DNA from: Candidatus Mycoplasma liparidae
GTDB lineage: Bacteria > Bacillota_I > Bacilli_A > Mycoplasmatales > Mycoplasmoidaceae
Length of the DNA stretch: 64,000 nt
Reading direction: 5' to 3'
Assembly: GCA_009884515.1 (NCBI GenBank)
Contig: RHHX01000001.1
Coordinates: 186,001 to 250,000 of the forward strand
In this document: in pieces, positions 17,856 to 28,736 of the stretch
Numbering within the stretch: position 1 is the stretch's first letter
How the letters are laid out: each line of letters begins with the position of its first letter
Notes under the pieces: generated by a model
What the model was told of the DNA's origin: nothing
The model's input: only the letters and a program-made list of their open reading frames with translations
The model's database searches: none
Made by a program: the position numbers and the translations under genes

Positions 17856-18693
17856 TATATAAATCTAAAAGATTTTTAAATAAGAAGGCAACTGTTAATG
17901 GCCCTATTCCTTTAGGTACTGGTGTAATGTATTGAACAATATTAATAACATCTTTAAAATTAACATCTCCACATATTTTATTTTCAAATTCATTTATGGA
18001 AACATCAATTATTATTGAATTCTTTTTAAGATAACTTGAATCAATAAAATTTGGTTTTGAAACAGCTGTAATTAAAATATCGGCATTTTTTGTTATTGAT
18101 TTTAAATCTTTTGTTTTTGAATGACAAATAGTAACAGTTGCATTTTCTCTTAAAAAAAGATTGGCTAAAGGCTTACCTATTAAATTTGATCGATTAATAA
18201 TAACAACATTTTTTGATTCGATTTCTATTTCATTAAATTTTAACAACTCAATGATTGCTTTTATCGTTGGTGATATTAAATTATTATGTTTTGAATCAAG
18301 ATAAAAATCACCTACATTAGTTCTATTAAAACAATCAACATCCTTATTAGGGTCAATTACATTGAAAACTAAATTTTTGTCAATATTTTCGTTTAATGGT
18401 AATTGCAATAAAATTCCATCAATTGACAAATCATTATTTAACTTATTTATTTCATCAGTAAGTTGTTCAGTTGTTGATGCTTCTAAAATTAATTTGTTAA
18501 CTATGATTCCAATTGATTTTGCTGTCTTAATTTTATTTTTAATATAAAGGTCACTAGCTTTATTTTTGTTGGTTTGAATAATTGTTAATGAGGGAATTCT
18601 TTTATTTTTAGTTAATAAATCATCAACTATAGTTTTTGATTGATTATTTATTATTTCAGCAAAATATGAGCCTGAGAGTATTTTGTGTTCCAT
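17842..18693 (-). CDS. folD: Methylenetetrahydrofolate dehydrogenase/cyclohydrolase
   Basis: A 283-residue bifunctional folate enzyme interconverting 5,10-methylene-THF and 10-formyl-THF. It has the catalytic Tyr-Lys pair SDLYIKNKIKTAKSIGI (about 47-63), GILLQLPLN, PNKDVDCFN, the NADP-binding block INRSNLIGKPLA, and the C-terminal TPVPKGIGPLTVA. All family signatures are complete and the length is typical. It is eight bases from the end of the upstream pseudouridine synthase, so it is probably co-transcribed. No UGA codons. Confidence 0.97.
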   Translation of the reverse strand: MEHKILSGSYFAEIINNQSKTIVDDLLTKNKRIPSLTIIQTNKNKASDLYIKNKIKTAKSIGIIVNKLILEASTTEQLTDEINKLNNDLSIDGILLQLPLNENIDKNLVFNVIDPNKDVDCFNRTNVGDFYLDSKHNNLISPTIKAIIELLKFNEIEIESKNVVIINRSNLIGKPLANLFLRENATVTICHSKTKDLKSITKNADILITAVSKPNFIDSSYLKKNSIIIDVSINEFENKICGDVNFKDVINIVQYITPVPKGIGPLTVAFLFKNLLDLYKKNN

Positions 18694-18700
18694 ACTTGTC

Positions 18701-19642
18701 CTATAAAAATTTATCTAAAAATCAAATCTTATTTAATTTGAATTCTTTTTTATTCAAATATTTAAAATATTCATTATCAGCTTTAAAAATGACTTTATAT
18801 GAAACTAATAATTGAGTTTTAAATCTAATGTCTTTATCAATGTATTTATTTGAATATTTATTATCACCAATAATAGGGTGACCAAGATAAGAAAGATGAG
18901 CTCTTATTTGATGAGTTTTACCTGTTAATAATTCAACTTCAAGAACAGAGTAATTATTAGTTGATTTAATAACTTTATATCTAGTAATAATTTTTTTATA
19001 TCCTACTTGAGGGGCAGAAATTATTTTTACGATATTTTTATGCACATTTTTTTGATGATAAGCATAAAGAGTATCTTCTTTTTTATTGATTTTATTATAA
19101 ACAACACAATAATAGAATTTTTTTATTTCGTTGTTTCTAATAATTTCATTCATGTTTCGAAGGGATTCGATATTTTTAGCAGCAATAACGATTCCTGAAG
19201 TGTTTCTATCAAGTCGATTACACAAACTTGGTTCAAATATTTGTTCTTCTTTAGGATCTCATTGTTCTGATTCAAACATATATAGTTTTAGTTTGTTTAA
19301 TAAAGTGTGTATTTTTTCACTACTATCTTCATGGGTTATTAAACCAATTGGTTTATTTAACAAAAGAATATTTTCATCTTCAAAAATTATCTTTAAATCA
19401 TTTTTAGTGAACTTAAATAAATCATTTATTTCAGTTTTGAAATATTGATCATTTAGATAAATATCAACTGAATCATTAAATGATAATCGAAAATCATATT
19501 TAATTTTTTTTCTATTAACTTTAACTTTATTATTTCTCAATAAAGCAAAGATTTCATTTCTAGATAATTGAGGCAATATTTTCATTAAGAAATTATCAAT
19601 TCTTTTCAAATTATCGTTAGCTGTAATTATAAAGTTTTTCAT
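18701..19642 (-). CDS. RluA-family 23S rRNA pseudouridine synthase
   Basis: A 313-residue protein with an N-terminal S4 RNA-binding domain (RIDNFLMKILPQLSRNEI, about residues 14-31) and an RluA-type catalytic domain. The catalytic motif reads NRLDRNTSGIV, so the aspartate is present while the usual first His is Asn. ELLTGKTHQIRAHL and GDNKYS follow as in RluC/RluD. Target uridines cannot be assigned from this alone. Two UGA codons, one before the catalytic motif and one near the C-terminus, must be read as Trp. It lies downstream of ktrB and upstream of folD on the same strand. Confidence 0.9.
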
Positions 19643-19652
19643 ATAATTAAAA

Positions 19653-21344
19653 TTATCCTATTTTAACGTTTTCTGTTAAATATTTAAATCTATTGGATTT
19701 AAGTTTCGTTTTATTAAATGAAAGAATTGTTGAAGAAATACTATATTGACCGATAAACATTAAGAACATTAAATAAATTTTTCCAAAGACATCAATATTA
19801 TCAATATTCATAACACTTAGTCCTGTTGTACCAAAGGCTGATGATGATAAGAATATCGCATTTGTATAAACTGGTGTTGATAGATTTGGAATATATGCTG
19901 AAATTGAAAGAATAAATCCGCCAATACCAATTATTATGCAACCAACAAATAATATTATATATGAGTTAATAGTATCTGATTGACTAATTCTTCTTTTAAA
20001 TAAAACAATATCATTCTTTCCTTTTAATTTAGTAAGAAGACCCATTAAACAAATAGCAATTGTTGTTGTTCTAATTCCCCCAGCTGTTGATGAAGGCGAA
20101 CCCCCAATAAACATTAGTATTGAAAATAATCATTTGGTAGTGGGATTTAAAATATCTAAGTTAAACGTAGAAAACCCAGCTGATCTGGTTGAAAAGCTTT
20201 GAAATACTAATTGCATAACTTTATCACTATCACTAAGTCCTGGAATATTTGTTGTCCAAAATAAGGATGGTCCAAATCCTGATGTCATCTCAAATACTAA
20301 TACTAAGGGAATTGCTAAAAGAGAAATGATAAAGTAAGAACTTACTGATACTTTTGTAAATAAAGAAAATTTATGTAATTTATCAAATTTAATTTTTCCA
20401 AACCCAAAAGTTTTTTTAAATATTTTAATCTTATGAGTTCTTTGCATTCTAAATTTATCTACTATGTCATATAGAATTGGAAAACCAATTCCACCAATAA
20501 TAAATTGAACAGCTGTCAAAAACAATAAGAAATTATGAGCTCCATAACGATATGGTGCTAAAGATGAACTACCAATAATATCAAATCCAGCATTATTAAT
20601 TGATGATACTGAATGAAAAAATCCAGTTAATAATGAATATCCATAATTATTATATAAATGATTTATTTTGTCACTATTTTGTAAAAAGTCATCAACACCA
20701 TTTGTTTCTTGTAAATAAGCTGGTTGTGTAAAGAATCATAAAGAATAAATAAAAGTAAATATTATTTCGATTGTTAAAATCCAAATAATAGATCTACCAA
20801 GCATTTTTGGTGTATCTCCTATTTTTGTATTACCTTTTTCTGATTGGGCCAAAAGCATATTATTAATAGATAACTTATCCATTTTATTAACCATTTTTCA
20901 AAAAAGGAAAATAAAGAACATAATTCCAAACCCACCTAATTGAATAGCAAACATTAAGACTACTATTCCAAAAATAGAAAATATTTGAACAGGTGCTCCA
21001 ATTGAAAGTCCAGTATTAGTAAAAGCACTAAATGACATAAATAAGGAGTCAAAAAAGTTAAAAGTATAATCTTCATTAAAAGTTCCATTTGGATTTTCAT
21101 ATCTAAAATGATAAGCATTATCAAAGTAAGTTCAACCTGTTGCAGAACCATGAATTTGAAAAGAAATTGGTAAATATAATAAAATAGCAAAAAGTAAAAG
21201 TAAAGAAAAGTATATTCTAAACATCTTCTTAGTTACAGATGTACCTAAAATGAAGTTTTTTGTTTTAGTTCAAGTAAATCTATTCCTAATGTTTTTTTTA
21301 GAAAAAATATGCTTTAATTTATTTTCAATATCTATTGGTTTCAT
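19653..21344 (-). CDS. ktrB: KtrB/TrkH-family potassium uptake channel
   Basis: A 563-residue membrane protein with four M1-P-M2 repeats. Filter-like glycines appear in SAFTNTGLS, SINNAGFDIIG, STRSAGF and SSAFGTTGL. The diagnostic block MFIGGSPSSTAGG (near 410-422) is complete. KtrB forms a K+ (Na+-coupled) channel gated by the cytosolic KtrA ring. The gene diverges from ktrA with a 58-base gap, so the two share a control region. The N-terminal cytosolic segment (about 35 residues) is basic. Several UGA Trp codons. It is probably followed by the pseudouridine synthase in one transcript. Confidence 0.95.
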
Positions 21345-21402
21345 AATATAATTAATTATTGTATAGTATAAAGATAAAATTGCAATACAAAGAGGTAATA
21401 TA

Positions 21403-22080
21403 GTGGTTAAAAACGTTTTTATTATAGGAATGGGTAGGTTTGGTTTATCAGTTGCTGAAAGTTTCCATGAGCATGGTATTCAAGTAACTGTTGTTGATAT
21501 TGATGAAGCTTTATTAAATAGTATTCAAAATATTCATGATTTTCATACTGCTCTTGTTTTAGATACAACTAATTTTGAAGCACTAGCTTCAACAGCAATT
21601 AAAAAAGCTGATTATGTTATTGTTGGTATGAGTAGTATTGAGGGTTCCATTATGACCTGTGTAAACTTAAGAGATTTGGGTATTAGAAATATTGTAGCCA
21701 AAGTTAAAAATAAAGTTCATAGAAGGGTTATGAAAACATTGGGACCTAAAATTATTGTTTTCCCTGAGCATAATAGTGCTATTCAAATAGTTGACCAAAT
21801 TATGAATGAGGAGTATGAAATCATTTCCAAAGGCACTGATTATTCTTTTATTAAGTTTGTTGTTAAAAATCCTGATATTATCGGAATTAGAATTGAAGAT
21901 TTAGAAAATATTATTTCAAGTTCTAAATATAAAGTTATTGCTTTAAAGAAAAATGACCTTGGTCAACATTTAATATTTGATTTTAAAAATTATATATTGC
22001 AAAAATTAGATCAATTATATATTCTTTGTAGTAATGATAATTTAGCTGAAATAAAAAAGAAATTTATTTTAATAAAATAA
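21403..22080 (+). CDS. ktrA: KtrA/TrkA-type RCK potassium channel regulator
   Basis: A 225-residue protein with an RCK_N Rossmann domain (GMGRFGLSVA at 9-18, acidic VDID at 31-34) and a C-terminal RCK_C domain from about residue 140. The start is GTG at 21403, preceded seven bases upstream by AGAGGT; no in-frame ATG fits. KtrA binds ATP/ADP or NAD and gates KtrB, and in Firmicutes RCK_C is a known c-di-AMP target. A diadenylate cyclase (40.7 kb) is present, so the same link is plausible here. It is divergent from ktrB, and its stop abuts the convergent hemW stop with no gap. Confidence 0.94.
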   Translation: MVKNVFIIGMGRFGLSVAESFHEHGIQVTVVDIDEALLNSIQNIHDFHTALVLDTTNFEALASTAIKKADYVIVGMSSIEGSIMTCVNLRDLGIRNIVAKVKNKVHRRVMKTLGPKIIVFPEHNSAIQIVDQIMNEEYEIISKGTDYSFIKFVVKNPDIIGIRIEDLENIISSSKYKVIALKKNDLGQHLIFDFKNYILQKLDQLYILCSNDNLAEIKKKFILIK

Positions 22081-23130
22081 TTATTCTAATAAATTTATTA
22101 AAACATCATTTAATAAATTAGGATTATTGCAAAATAACATGTTGCCTTTAATTTGACAATTTGTTATTTTTTTTTCATACATTTCATAAGCTTTTTTATT
22201 TTTTTCAATTCTTAAATCAATCCCTGAGTTTAATCTTAAACCCATCATTAAAATTTGAAAATAATAGTCTTTTTCTGAAATTTTTTCAAAAGTTATAAAT
22301 TCAGAATCGAATGTATTTGAGTTTTGATAAACATTTCTATTTTCAAAACCAGAAGAACCATAACCAATTGCTTTTCAATCATTAGATAATCAATAAGCCT
22401 TATTATGATTAGATTGATATTTACTATTAATAGTTCAATTTGATATTTCATATCTTTGATAATTTATTTTATTTAAATTATCTTGAATATAAATTAATTG
22501 ATCTTCAATTAATTCTTCATTTATTTTATATTTTTGTATATTTAAAATAGAGTTATTTTTTATTTCTAAAGCGTAAAAAGACACATGTTTAATTTTATGT
22601 TCAACAATAAAATAAAAGCTTTCATCTAAGTCATTATTTTTTAAATCATTAAATCCATAGATAAAGTCCAAAGAAATATTATTAATACCAACTTCTTTTA
22701 AAAAATTAACAGCATTAGCAACATCGTCTTTATTATGATTTCTATTCATTTTTTTTAATATTTTTTGATTAAAAGTTTGTACCCCAATCGACACTCTATT
22801 AATTTTATTATTATTTAAAATATCAACTTGTTTTTTATTAACAAGTTCAGGATTTAATTCTATTGTAAATTCATATTCATCTTTATTAAGATATTGATTT
22901 AAATTACTTAATAAATAATCTAAATAGGTATCACTTAAGTGATTAGGAGTTCCTCCTCCAATATAAATAGTTTCATATTGATTTTTGATACTCATAGCAT
23001 GTAAGTTAAAAATTAATTTATCAAGATAGGTTTTAATTAAATTTTGATTATTAGTTTTTAATCTTGGAAAATCACAATAAGAACAGATATTACTGCAAAA
23101 TGGAATATGAATATATAAATGTTTAGTCAT
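22081..23130 (-). CDS. hemW: HemW-like radical SAM protein
   Basis: A 349-residue radical SAM enzyme with the cluster motif CSNICSYC (about residues 13-20), then IGGGTPNHL, ELNPE, RVSIGVQTF and NISLDFIYG, as in HemN/HemW proteins. True HemN needs additional N-terminal residues, so this is the HemW type: a heme chaperone or HemN-like enzyme of uncertain role. A role in heme synthesis is unlikely in a mollicute. I chose ATG 23130 because AGGAA precedes it, and a longer in-frame start would overlap miaA. One UGA lies directly after YEIS. It starts one base after the miaA stop. Confidence 0.85.
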
Positions 23131-23131
23131 C

Positions 23132-24037
23132 TTATTTCCTATTAATAAATTCATTAATTTTCTTAATAACTAAATCAATATTATCTTCATCAATATTAAA
23201 TTCAATATCTACTCTTGTTTTGTTATTAATTCAAGTTAATTGTCTTTTAGCTAAATTTCTTGTTTTTTGTTTTATTTTTTCAATATCGATATTTGTTTTT
23301 TTAAGAACAGAATCAAGAATAATATCGTATCCAATTGCTCTAAAAGAAATTAATTCATTAATATTAATATTTTTAAAATAAAGATTTTCTACTTCTTTTT
23401 TTCAGTTGTTATCAACCATCATATCAGTTCTATTATTAATAACTTCATATAATTTTTCTCTATTTCTAATTGTATGAATAATTAATAAATCATAAATGTA
23501 TTCATTGTTTTGAGTTTTTATTGATATTGGTACTAGTTGATTAAAATAAATTAATTGGCAAGCTCTTATTAATCTTATTCTATTATTAATATTAATTTTT
23601 TCTAATAATTTTTGATCATTTTTAAAAATATAATCAAAAAGTTCTTGATTAGTTTTATTATTAAAAATATCTATTTCATTTCTAGAAATATTATCTTCTA
23701 AATTATATCCCTTAATCAATGCGTCAACATAGAGATTACTACCTCCACAAATAAGTGGAATATTGCCTCTTTTAATAATTTGGGGAATTATTTTTCTTGC
23801 TTCATTTTGAAATATTTTAATATTTCATTCTTCATCAATATGTTTTTCATTAACAAAGTGATGTTTAACACTATTAAGATTTTCAATACTTGGTTTATTT
23901 ATTCCGATATTGATTTCTTTATATATTTGAAAAGCATCAGCGTTTATTATTTCGATATTAAAAAAATTAGCTATTTCCATAGCTAAATAAGATTTCTTTG
24001 TAGCGGTTGCACCGACTATTACAATTATTTTTTTCAT
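23132..24037 (-). CDS. miaA: tRNA dimethylallyltransferase
   Basis: A 301-residue enzyme that adds a dimethylallyl group to A37 of tRNAs reading UNN codons. INADAFQIYKEINIG matches the D-[SA]-x-Q-x-Y motif, GGSNLYVDALIKG matches the family block GGTxLYxxALLxG, and the C-terminus has FRAIGYD and TRNLAKRQLTW. The P-loop is odd: GATATKKS, where the usual Gly before Lys-Ser is Lys. Its substrate DMAPP would come from the MEP pathway, two enzymes of which are in this window. It overlaps neither neighbour and is co-directional with hemW. Confidence 0.9.
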
Positions 24038-24059
24038 ATAAATAACCTTAAATTCATAA

Positions 24060-25415
24060 TTAAATTAATTTATCAGTGTGTTCACTTGTTTTGTCAACAT
24101 CGGAAAATTGATCATCATCAGAAATTAAATCGGTGTCTTTTCCTAATTTATCTATTTTTTCATATTCATTATATTCTTCAATTTTTCCATTTCCATCAGC
24201 TCTATGAAAAAGACTTTTGATAGCTTTTTTTCTATTATGTAACATTTTTATTTCAAATGGAATAAATAGAGCAAAAATCATTACAGGTAAATATGAAGTG
24301 CAAAATCTTCAAATGAAAATTCCGTTATTAGAATAATTTTGTCATTGAGTATCAGGTGGTAAAGCTGGATTATTATTAGCAATGTCAGGACTTATAAATC
24401 AAGTTATTAACATTTGTAAAGTTCCTTCACCATTTGGTACTGGTACTCAGTTATTTGCTGTTGTTGCTACATTTACATAATTAAATAAATTAAAATAATC
24501 AATATTGATACTTTTATCTTGTATTAGTCTAAAACAAACTAATAATGTTGAATAGAAAAATATATTTCAAAATAAACCAATCAAAATAATAAAAGTAGTT
24601 ATTTTATAATCCTTTAATAAAGCAATAAATTGTTTTTTAAATATTGCATTAGTTCTAAATTTTTCATATATTTCGTCTTTCGTATGATAACTCATTTTTA
24701 ATTTTCTTTTTATCAAATTTAAAACAAAATTAATTGCGAAATGAACTCTTCTACTATAACCTAGAAATCATCAAACTAAAAACCCCATTAGATCAAATAT
24801 TAATCCAGTAAAGCCCAATCAAAAAGCTAGTAGTCAAAAAGGATCTACACTATACGCTGAATATTGACTTGCTATTACAAAAAATGATGGTCATGTAATT
24901 AAAATTTGAGTAAATGAGTTTAATAAACCATTAGAAGCTATTATTACTGATATATCATTAATGGAAACTCCTTTTGATTTAAATCAAAAGACACTATATG
25001 GTTCTGAACCAATGGCAAAAGGTGTTATTGTAGCAATAAATATTGAAATAAAATTAAAGGATACTCATTCATATCATTTAATTCTAATTGAACTAATGCT
25101 GTATAATCTTTTTTTAATAGTAAAAATTCTGCTTCAAACATTAAAAATTGGAAAGAGAAATATTAAAAAAAAGAAGAATATTGTTAAAGGTAATCCTGAA
25201 TTTTCAGCACCTCGTTTAATTAATATAGTGATTGAATCAAAATTAATCCCAAAAGCAAAAACTGATAATAGAACAATAAAAATTATTGAAAAAGAAGAAA
25301 ATAATAAACCTAATAATATTCTTTTTTTTGTAAAGAAAATTTCTTTTTGTCCTTGATCATTATTGAAATTTTCAATATTTTTATCATTTAATAAATTGTC
25401 ATTATCATTTGCCAT
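24060..25415 (-). CDS. Flippase-like membrane protein (UPF0104/MprF N-domain type)
   Basis: A 451-residue integral membrane protein with about eight helices; the first spans residues 34-56 and another group starts near 175. The layout and the loop block VPVPNGEGTLQ, before a late helix, match the lysylphosphatidylglycerol synthase transmembrane family (YbhN/AglD-like, MprF flippase half). The C-terminal 75 residues are soluble, charged and rich in D/E/S, unlike the family core. The MprF-type catalytic half is not fused; a dead DUF2156 gene lies at 5.9 kb. The likely role is moving a lipid across the membrane. Many UGA Trp codons. Upstream of miaA with a 22-base gap. Confidence 0.75.
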
Positions 25416-25421
25416 ATTTAT

Positions 25422-26039
25422 TTATTTTATCATTTTCAAATAAATCTTTATAGGTTTGTAAGGTGTTTTGTGAATATCTTTAATAATTCCTAATTCATTG
25501 ATTGCTTTTATATGAATTTTAGTTCTATATCCTTTATTTTTATTAAAGAAATATTGAGGATATTTATTTGAAAGTTTAACCATATATTCATCGCGACTTA
25601 CTTTAGCTAAAATACTGCTGTTTGCTATTGGAATTGATTTTCGATCAGCTTTTCTAATTGAAATTAAAGGAATTGATTCTAAATTTATTTTTTCAAAATC
25701 TATTAAAACATAATCAGGTTTAATACTCAAGTTTTTAATAGCTTTTTCCATCATTAAAATTGATCGTTTTTTAGGATTATATTTATCAATATCATTAGGA
25801 TAAATATATTCAATATCATATGAAATAGTAACTTTTTATATATATAATTACTTCAAATAGTTCTTTTCTTTTTTTAGCTAATAGAGGTTTAGAATCTTTA
25901 TTTCATCATTAATATAATTAACTGGCAAAATAAAGCTAGCAACAACAATAGGTCAAGCTAAACAGTCTCTACCAATTTCATCAACACCAACAATTAATTT
26001 AAAACCTTGATTAATTAATTTTTTTTCATATTCATACAT
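25422..26039 (-). pseudogene. rnhB: Ribonuclease HII pseudogene (two frameshifts)
   Basis: The N-terminus reads IVGVDEIGRDCLAWPIVVAS, matching V-D-E-x-G-R-G of RNase HII but with the third Gly as Asp. The frame then breaks near 25845 (before DSKPLLAKKRKELFEV) and again near 25820 (before ISYDIEYIYP). After that it runs open to the end through RKADRKSIPIANSSILAKVSRDE and the C-terminal Pro-Tyr-Lys-Pro. The breaks are single-base changes, so sequencing error cannot be excluded, but the altered catalytic loop supports real decay. RNase HII removes ribonucleotides from DNA. Seven bases separate it from the metK stop upstream. Confidence 0.8.
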
Positions 26040-26046
26040 TGAATAA

Positions 26047-27180
26047 TTAATTTAAATACTTTTGAAGAACAGTTAATTTATCTAATTTTTCTCAAGCAAA
26101 TTTTTCACTGTCTCTACCAAAATGTCCATATACTGATAAATCAGAAAAAATTGGAGATTTTAAATTTAATTTTTTAATCATTCCGATAATTGAAAAATCA
26201 AATTCATTAGTAATTGCTTGATAAATTTTTTCATTAGGAATATGATTAGTATCAAATGATTCTAAGTAAATTGAAATTGGTTCTGTTTTACCAATTCCAA
26301 AAGTAAACTGAATTTCACATTTATCAGCTAATCCAGCTGCTACAATGTTTTTTGCAACATATCTAGCCATGTAAGCACCTGTTCTGTCAACTTTTGTAGC
26401 ATCCTTACCACTAAAAGCTCCTCCTCCATGTCTAGATATACCACCATATGTATCAACGATTATTTTTCTACCTGTTAATCCAGTATCTCCTATTGGACCG
26501 CCAATTATGAATTTTCCAGATGGATTAACCATATATTTAAAATCATTAGTTCTTTGATAATCTTTAATGATTGGATCAATAATATTTTCAATAATGTATG
26601 TTTCAAATTCTTTAGGAGAATATTTTTCATCATGTTGAATCGATAAAAGAACATTGAATATTTTAAAGTTCTTTTCATCAGTATAATCAATTGTAACTTG
26701 AGATTTCATATCAGCCTTTGCTCATTTAAATTTCTTTTCTACTCTTAATTTTTCTGCTCTTTCTAATAATCTGTTTGCTAAAAGAATTGTTGTAGGCATA
26801 TAGTAGTTATTTTCATTAGTAGCATAGCCATAAGTAATACCTTGATCACCAGCTCCGATTTTGCCGCTCTTTTTAAAAACTGATTGAGATATATCTGGAG
26901 ATTGGTTATTAACATTGGAAATGATAGTAAAATCATTTTCATTATATCCTAATGGTAATATCACTTCTCATGCTTTTTTAACAACATCAATATAACTATC
27001 TGTTGTAATTTCGCCAGCAATAACAATTAATCTATTCGAAGCTAAAACTTCACAAGCAACTTTTGAATTTTCATCAGATTTTAAACATTCATCAAGAATA
27101 TAATCAGAAATTTGATCACAAATTTTATCTGGATGACCTTTCCCAACACTTTCACTTGTTAATAATTTTCTATATTCCAT
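26047..27180 (-). CDS. metK: S-adenosylmethionine synthetase
   Basis: A 377-residue enzyme making SAM from methionine and ATP. The start [11 protein letters not shown], the signature [13 protein letters not shown], the loop [13 protein letters not shown] and the P-loop-like block [15 protein letters not shown] are all complete. Three UGA codons (26965, 26710 and 26089 regions) sit at expected Trp positions. SAM is required by RsmG and by the radical SAM enzyme encoded here. It is transcribed leftward after tyrS with a 35-base gap; AAAGAG lies before the ATG. Confidence 0.97.
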
Positions 27181-27215
27181 TTTAAACTCTTTCTAGTTTT
27201 GAATATTTAATTAAT

Positions 27216-28451
27216 TCACTTTATTAATGAATAATTTTTTTTACCTTTTTTGATAATTGTGTAATTTTTTACAATTACAGTCTGATTATTAATAATTAAA
27301 TTTTCATCTTTTACTTTGTAACCGTTTATTTCAATGGAATTATTGTTTATTAATTCTCTAGATGTTCTGTTAGAAGTTGAAAATTCTAGTAGTATTAAAA
27401 TTTCTTTTAAATTATAATCTTTTTGAATCAATTCGATTGATGGAATTGTATTAAAAATCATTTTTATTTCATTAATTGTTAAATCAAGAATATTTTCTGA
27501 AAATAATGTCTGAGAAATTTTTAATGATTGATTATATTTTTCTTTTCCATGAACATTAACAACAATATCTTCAGCAAGTATTTTTTGAGCTATCTTTTCT
27601 TTGGGATTTGCTAAAGTTTTTTCATTAATTTTTTTAATTTCATTAGTTGGAATTAAAGTTAAAAAATTTAATAATTTAATAACATCAATATCATTTTGAT
27701 TTATTAAAAATTGATACATTTCATATGGTGAAGTGAGTTTTTCTTCCAAGAAAATTGCGCCTTTTTCAGATTTTCCAAATTTTTTTCCATCTGCTTTTAG
27801 TAATAAATTTAAGGTTAATCCAGCTGCATGTGTTTCTGAATTAAAGTTTTTTCTAATCATTTCAATTCCGGTTGTAATATTTCCTCATTGGTCACTACCG
27901 CCAGCTTGAACGTAAATATTTTTATTTTCATATAAATATAAAAAATCATAACCTTGAATTAAAGTATATGTAAATTCAGTAAAAGATATTCCTGTTTGGA
28001 GTCGTGTATTAATCGATTCTTTTTCAAGCATGTAATTAATATTAATTAATTTACCAGCAGTTCTTAAAAATGTTAAAAAATTCATATCTTTAAAATGATC
28101 ATAATTATCTAAAATTTCAGAATCTGAAATTTTAGATAATTGTTTTTTAATAAGTTTTTTATTATTTTGAATTGTATTTTCATCTAATAAATTTCGTTCA
28201 CTAGATTTACCAGAAGGATCACCAATCATTCCAGTAGCCCCACCAACTAAAGCGTATGTTTTAATGTTATTTCTAGCTAATCTCTTTAAAAACATAATCA
28301 TTGTATAATTACCTAAATGTAAAGATTCAGCACTAGGGTCAAATCCTACATATATTCCTTTTTTATCTTCAAAAGCTTTAATTACTTTTGCTTCATTAGT
28401 AATATTATTAATGATTCCTCTAGATTTTAAATCTTCTAAAAAAAATTTCAT
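27216..28451 (-). CDS. tyrS: Tyrosyl-tRNA synthetase
   Basis: A 411-residue class I synthetase of bacterial type. YVGFDPSAESLHLGN (about 34-48) includes the HIGH-equivalent HLGN, then GGATGMIGDPSGKS, the tyrosine-binding QAGGSDQW, and KFGKS as the KMSKS-equivalent near residue 230. The C-terminal S4 domain (SRELINNNSIEINGYKV) is present. The Trp after GGSDQ is UGA, so code 11 splits the gene. A probable promoter lies about 110 bases upstream. Confidence 0.97.
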
Positions 28452-28567
28452 TTTTCCTCTTTTTATTTAATAAATATTTCATTAACTAATTCAAAATATG
28501 TAATTCTAACTAGAATATTAGCATTAAAGTTTTTTATTAATTTCGTCTTTAAACCAAAAAAAAATAT

Positions 28568-28596
28568 ATTATATTTTTCACATACGATAATTTTAA
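28568..28596 (-). promoter_or_regulatory. Probable tyrS promoter with a leader of about 110 bases
   Basis: Read on the minus strand, TTAAAA (28591-28596) and TATAAT (28568-28573) are 17 bases apart. The transcript would start near 28561. The leader contains a small hairpin (ATTCTA/TAGAAT at 28503-28516), but I find no T-box specifier or AGGGTGG core. The rest of the 28452-28693 gap shows nothing else I can name. Confidence 0.5.
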
Positions 28597-28693
28597 CATA
28601 TTAATTGATTTCAATAATTGTTTTGATTAAATAATATATTCCGTTAAAAATTAAAATATTCTTTATTTATTATCTGTAAGTAAAGAATGAATG

Positions 28694-28736
28694 AAGAATA
28701 AAATAAATAGATTTAAAATCTATTTATTTTATTCTT
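28694..28736 (-). terminator. Long hairpin at the end of the agmatine operon
   Basis: Arms 28694-28714 and 28716-28736 are perfectly complementary over 21 bases around a single central base. The hairpin includes the aguA stop codon. The 3' arm on the minus strand is T-rich (TTATTTTATTCTT). It separates aguA from tyrS on the same strand, so it probably terminates the agu transcript. Without a clean T-run it may also act as an mRNA-stabilising hairpin. Confidence 0.65.

Noticed and set aside
23131..23154. Longer hemW N-terminus (MNLLIGNK)
   Set aside because: It would run into the end of miaA, and AGGAA lies before the ATG at 23130.
28452..28567. T-box in the tyrS leader
   Set aside because: The leader of about 110 bases lacks the conserved T-box sequence and a terminator/antiterminator pair.
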